Shown: positions 59,742 to 64,000 of the stretch, piece after piece
Layout of the letters: every line of letters begins with the position of its first letter
Position numbering within the stretch: position 1 is the stretch's first letter
DNA from: Sphagnum magellanicum
Taxonomy: Eukaryota; Streptophyta; Sphagnopsida; Sphagnales; Sphagnaceae
Length of the DNA: 64,000 nt
Assembly (NCBI GenBank): GCA_021904315.1
Contig: CM038914.1
Coordinates: 23,485,065-23,549,064, forward strand
Reading direction: 5' to 3'
Position numbers and translations under genes: made by a program
The notes under the pieces: model-generated
The model's database searches: none
Seen by the model: only the letters and a program-made list of their open reading frames with translations
What the model was told of the DNA's origin: nothing

Positions 59742-60957
59742 GTATAGGAGGGAACAAATTTTCTCATGGAAGAATACACATTTAGACTTTCTGTTCTCTA
59801 TTTTAAGGACTTGGGTCAGCTAGATAAAAGTGTAAGTGAGCAGCCTTCTCGAATTGAAGGTCTTGTGCAAGATGGGCATTTGCAAAATGCACATGCAAGC
59901 TTACTTTAGGCTCTGCATGGTGCATATCCTGCCTATGGTCTAACTGTCAAGTGAATAACATATACCTCATATTACACCAGGTTGAAGACTTGTCTTTGGA
60001 ATGAATGCTGGAACTGTGTTAGGATTCTATCAGGATGTATGGGAAATTTGTTTTGTGATTGGTCCTTACTATCAATTATGCTCTGCTCATGTAAAAAAGT
60101 GTGGTTCATTGCAAGCTAGCAAAGAGATGGATGTGGTCACATTTGTTTTCTGGTGTGATTTCTGATGAAGTTGTTGAGCTTCTGGTGGTGTATACTTTTG
60201 TAAAATCAGCTCCGAATGGTCCTCCCTCCTCTCAAGGTGACTGGCTTCCTAAGGTATGTACTTCCCCCACCCATTCTTCAGTATTTTGCACAAGCAAAGA
60301 TGCCTTTAGGATAGTGGTATTGAGCACCTGTATGTATGCTTTTGCTGCCTCACTGTAACTGCATTCCTGAATATTTGGATATTCCGTTGCACTGGTTCAA
60401 AGTGGATGGTCTCAAGAGCCCCTCCCTTTCCATGAAATGGGTGCAACAATTCTGCTGATAGGCCAAGAATATAGATTGTTATGCTGCTATCTGGAGAAGA
60501 TTCTTCTTTTGGAAAGTAGATTTTATTGCTGCAGAAACTGGAAGGTGGTCAATGATTAGAAAATGATGTCATGCACCATACTTAGTCATCTTTCACCTTT
60601 ATTATTGACTTGGTGCAACTAACTTCATAGAACCCTTCTTTCTATGTTCTGAGCAAGAAGTTTCTGTGAATGGGTCCAAATCATATTTATCCCTCATAGC
60701 TCCAATGGAACATATCTACCATTTTCCAGAGCAATGGCAGTGTGCAAGTCTTTGAGAAGCACATATGTGTTTGTGATGCTATAGGTATCTCAACTGTTTT
60801 TTCTTCTTTCTTTTTTTCAATTGGCATGGTTTAGTTTAACAAATCTGCTATTTGGTATGTGATTGTTGTCTGCAGTCAGTCTTTCGGACACCTTTGACAT
60901 GTTATGATGCTCTCATAATGTTTCATCAAGAGGCATTACCTCATCTCAGTCTTCTAA
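59742..60957. other. Mostly intron-like sequence
   Basis: No further PGAP1 exon was found. A text with HICVCDA near 60760 faintly resembles the Cys-rich C5HC2 end of KDM5 proteins, which would fit the next feature, but it is too short to call. Confidence 0.3.
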
Positions 60958-61155
60958 TTGTTCCTGTTGTCCTTGCTGCAAGTGAATGGAAGGAACATGG
61001 GTTTGTTGTTCAAGCTGGCCGAAGAATGGCTTACGAAGGCACAAATTGAGTTGAAGCATACTCTTACATTGGCAGTTGTGAAAGAGCTGCTCACAGAAGT
61101 TGAGCAGTTTTTGTGGGCAGGCCATGAGATGGACCCAATATGTTCCTTCTCCTGA
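60958..61155 (+). pseudogene. JMJ17: JMJ17/KDM5-like PLU-1 domain exon relic 1
   Basis: The plus strand gives LAEEWLTKAQ and, after a short helix, LLTEVEQFLWAGHEMDPI. The PLU-1 region of plant JMJ17 (a KDM5-type H3K4 demethylase) has LAEEWL and a LREAEQFLWAGxEMDPV text at the same spacing. A stop follows soon after, with no clear donor. The catalytic JmjC part is absent from the window. Confidence 0.62.
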
Positions 61156-61274
61156 GTAGCTCAATTTGTTGTTAGTCCACCATTGTCACATGGGCCTTTG
61201 TTTGCTGTGCAATACACCTAAGATGGCAGTCCATGCAGGTGCAGGTGGTGGAGAGAACTTTGGCTGCTGTTTGT

Positions 61275-61433
61275 AATTAGGGTGAAGAAGTGGCACAATG
61301 GTGGGGCACTATCAATAGCTGGCTGCAAGCCAAGGATAATAGACCATCAGTCAAAGTGCCATTCTCCAGGGTTCAACAGCTGATAACTGTTGATCATGTG
61401 CCATGTGAAGAGCCATGTCTTGCATTGTTGAAG
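61275..61433 (+). pseudogene. JMJ17: JMJ17/KDM5-like PLU-1 domain exon relic 2
   Basis: Reads AQWWGTINSWL, then VQQLITVDHVPCEEPCLALL, then the donor-like GTTAGT. It fits the next PLU-1 segment of JMJ17 (AQKWA, then LL..DPVPCNEPG..KLK). The order and strand match relic 1. Confidence 0.62.
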
Positions 61434-61889
61434 GTTAGTGGGCAATTTTTGTCATCTTTAAGCTCATGTTATTTTCAAATACTGCAAATCTTTCAGACAT
61501 CAATGTTGCATCTAATAGTTTGCTAGTGAAATGATCCTGTCTTAAGAGACTTGTTTGTATTGAATAGGATTTTTTGAAAATGCACAGTCCATGCAACAGC
61601 AAATTGTCAACTTCTTGTCAATTCAACCCCCTCCCCAGGTACTTCAGCATTAATTGCACATTGTTTTCTCTGTAAGTCCTTTTTTGGAAGTCTTTCTTTG
61701 ACCTTGTTCTAGCTTTCTTAATCGTGAGAATGGACATTTCTCAATTCTCTTGAGAGATATTGTTTCTCTGTATGTCCAAAGCGAAAGGGCAAAGACTGTT
61801 GCAAAGAAAAAAGGTAAGTGTTTACAAAGAGGCTAGTAAGGCATAGATCGAAGGATCACCTGGATTTAGTTGTCTAGTAATTTGTGAAT

Positions 61890-62043
61890 TCAGGTCACAA
61901 TTGCAAAAAGTTCAATAATGCTAAGGGATGGTTCTGATGTTTTCGGAAGGAGAATGTAGAGGCACTGTTGAAGGAGGCCAATAACTTTCTTTTGGAGTTT
62001 GAAGAGCTGCCATGTCTACAGCAGCTAGCGTCTCTTGGAAAGG
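61890..62043 (+). pseudogene. JMJ17: JMJ17/KDM5-like PLU-1 domain exon relic 3
   Basis: After a CAG acceptor, the frame reads NNAKGWF, a TGA stop, CFRKENVEALLKEANNFL and EELPCLQQLASL. The alternation of a W-containing helix and a VEALL helix is typical of PLU-1 repeats. The stop and the short length mark it as a relic; assignment rests on order and style. Confidence 0.45.
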
Positions 62044-62191
62044 TGCCTGGCATCCTCATATTCTTGTTTGTGCAGGTTTTTGTCCACACTTTTTTCCTAT
62101 TCTAAAGATGTTGAACTTTTGCACGGCCATTCTTGTCAATATATATGAACAACAGGACATGTGGGCCTCGTCCCATGCATTAGGCTGTTGC

Positions 62192-62612
62192 AAATAAACT
62201 GCACCACTTATGATTCTTTTGTACACATGGGTTGTCACATTTTGTCAACAGTTCCATTAGATTCCATATCTTGAACCACTTCATCTGTGTTACTAGATGG
62301 AGAGCCAAACAAACTGCACAATATTGTAGGATTCTTCTGGACATACAGGCTCTCACATTTTGTCAACGATTTGCTTACTTTCCAGATTATGAGCCACTCC
62401 ATCTGCCTTACTGGATGGAAAGCCAAATACACTGCACCACTTATGATTCTTTTGTACACATGGGTTGTCACATTTTGTCAACAGCTCCATTAGATTCCAT
62501 ATCTTGAGCCACTTCATCTGCCTTATTGGATGGAGAGCCAAATAAACTGCACCTTGTATGATTCTTCTAGACACATAGGCTGTCACATTTTGTCAACAAT
62601 TCCATTAGTGTA
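62192..62612. repeat. ~115-bp tandem repeat, about 3.6 units
   Basis: Units start at 62192, 62307, 62425 and 62540, each with AAAYAMACTGCAC, then a GATTCTTYTRKACAYA segment and TGTCACATTTTGTCAAC. Overlapping minus-strand ORFs simply repeat this text. Confidence 0.88.
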
Positions 62613-62822
62613 GGGTAAGGCCCTAGGTAGAAGGCATTACCATTTGAAGGGCCTGCACGAGATGGAAGCTGAGTGAATAATGCCCTTGGTTGAGGGCCTT
62701 AAGAAACGTAATGCACACGCTGAAAACTAGGTTTATGCTCTTGAAAATGGAAGGCACTGACATGTAGTGGACGTCAGATTCCACTTTAGAAGGTGCTCTC
62801 CACCTACACTCTCAAATTTTCG
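62613..62822. other. Interruption in the 115-bp array
   Basis: Unrelated text containing GTAAGGCCCTAGG and GAGGGCCTTA, which resembles the GGCCTTA/CCCTAGG words of the repeats at 1..480. The next unit start, at 62885, is 345 bp after 62540, exactly three periods, which may be coincidence. Confidence 0.45.
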
Positions 62823-63170
62823 GCAGTGCATTCTGTTTCCAAATCATGAACCACCACTATAGCTGCCTTTCTGGATGGAGTGCCAAATAAACCGCACCAC
62901 ATATGACTCTTCTGCACACACAAGTTGTCACATTTTGTCAATGATTCCCTTGGTTTCACATCTGGTAGGCCATTGCCTATGCTACATGATTTGCTATGAC
63001 TGAGCCAAAAGAAAGTAGGGGGTTGATGGTGGCTCCAAAGGGCACAGAGAAGATCTGTTGAAGATGCACACAAACCCCTTCATTGGCCTTAATGGAGGGA
63101 GAGCCTAGTAATCTGTACCATCTATGATTCCTATGGACAGAAGGATTCCCACGATTTGTGAATGATCATT
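62823..63170. repeat. Outlying copies of the 115-bp repeat
   Basis: One unit begins at 62885 with AAATAAACCGCACC and TTGTCACATTTTGTCAA. A more degraded one begins at 63106 (TAGTAATCTGTACC) with CACGATTTGTGAATGATC in place of the conserved end. Confidence 0.65.
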
Positions 63171-64000
63171 AGTTTTCCATTTGGAAGCTAGGCCATTGGC
63201 TACACTAAATAAATGATAGTAATGGACTAAAACGAAGTCAGGGCTGCAATGCTGATGTGATACACACAGGAACTCAGATGGGGATAATGTGCGGTAAGTA
63301 ATGCCCTAGGAGCTGCCTTGTGCCAACCCTTCATTATGGAACACCCTGCTCTGGGTCAGGGTTCTTCTTTTCAATTTTGTGATGTAGCTAAAGGACATCA
63401 TCCATGAGATGATTTAGACAGATTTGGTTACATACTAGATATGAAAGTGATAAAACTAGAATCGTTCTATATTCTTAGCTACCTACTGGAAGTTATCATA
63501 AAAATCTGGAAAATTTGGGTCATTTTTTTCATGAAATATCCTTTTGCATAGGTCAAAATCATATTTTTCAGGTTGACATTTGGCAAAATTTTGCCCAAAA
63601 AAAACACTATTGTTAGGGCATTGTTTGACATAATGTTGTCCTTGCTTTTCTTGTTTTGTTCATGCTAGGAAAGTTTTTTTTTAATTTTAAACTTTTCACA
63701 TTCTAAAATGTTCCAACATATTAGAGATATTTGCAAAGTTAGTAAAACCCAGAGCAAAATCTCAAGTTAAACTTAGGATAGTAATCAAAATGCAAGATGA
63801 GATTGTGCCAAAGGAAAATAACAGAGGAAAAAACTCAATTTTCTTCCTCAACACAAAATAACTTGAGTTTGTTTGTATCTCTTTTGTTTTGCATGTGTCT
63901 ACTTATGTGCCTACTTAGGTTATGGGATATTTAAAGGCTACTTAGGAGATTACACAAAATTTACTTTAAGGATTAGCTAAGGATTTTCTAAGTTAGAGAA
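63171..64000. other. AT-rich end of window, nothing recognised
   Basis: No open frame of note and no repeats matching the rest of the window. Confidence 0.5.

Noticed and set aside
60101-60358. Plus-strand ORF with a GDWLPK text similar to a KDM5 APxDWLP motif
   Set aside because: Only a few residues match, and neighbouring JmjC/C5HC2 residues are missing.
62232-62586. Overlapping ORFs on both strands
   Set aside because: They are translations of the 115-bp tandem repeat.
1-64000. tRNA, rRNA, operons or bacterial-type regulatory sites
   Set aside because: None was recognised by eye; the splice structure shows a eukaryotic genome. A tRNAscan-type search would be needed to exclude small RNA genes.

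Overview
This is nuclear DNA of a land plant, rich in mobile elements and gene debris. The evidence is spliced genes with GT-AG introns, fragments of typical plant genes (plastid-type ClpP, an ANP/NPK1-type MAPKKK, PGAP1, a JMJ17/KDM5 PLU-1 domain), and a Copia element primed by initiator tRNA-Met. Pieces of a squalene-hopene-type cyclase point to a seed-free plant (fern, moss or lycophyte), because these lineages keep such bacterial-type cyclases. A fern is my best guess; the species is not determined.

The backbone is a direct segmental duplication. Unit A runs from the left edge (or before) to about 28,080. Unit B runs from about 32,100 to about 47,310. Both start with the same ~145-bp tandem repeats and contain the same non-coding sequence. 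Each carries one apparently intact three-exon minus-strand gene for an LRR-Roc-COR (ROCO, TORNADO1-like) GTPase: 1,755 codons of protein in A (18494..12545) and 1,371 in B (45926..41130). The splice sites and phases match exactly in both. The main difference is the number of leucine-rich modules before the GTPase domain, about four in A and one in B. These two genes are the only clearly functional-looking protein genes here.

The units have diverged by insertion and deletion. A alone carries a Copia retrotransposon (3363..8820), two adjacent Helitron-like elements full of minisatellites (about 19817..21291) and a 6.2-kb Mutator-like element with TIRs and a 9-bp target duplication (21766..27923). 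B alone keeps a longer, internally inverted pair of cyclase fragments (34320..35249); A retains only a 120-bp piece.

The ~4-kb spacer between the units holds an orphan ClpP terminal exon and a Penelope-like reverse transcriptase relic. Right of unit B come a complete but dead pogo/Tigger element (47523..49476), a Ulp1-protease transposon relic, an intronless 5'-truncated MAPKKK retro-pseudogene with an A-tract, two orphan PGAP1 exons, PLU-1 domain exon relics of a JMJ17-like demethylase, and a 115-bp tandem repeat.

A recurring theme is decay by apparent C-to-T change. The Copia polyprotein is open in one frame for about 1,490 codons except for seven TAA/TAG stops, and the pogo transposase is broken mainly the same way. 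This fits cytosine-methylation-driven mutation of silenced elements.
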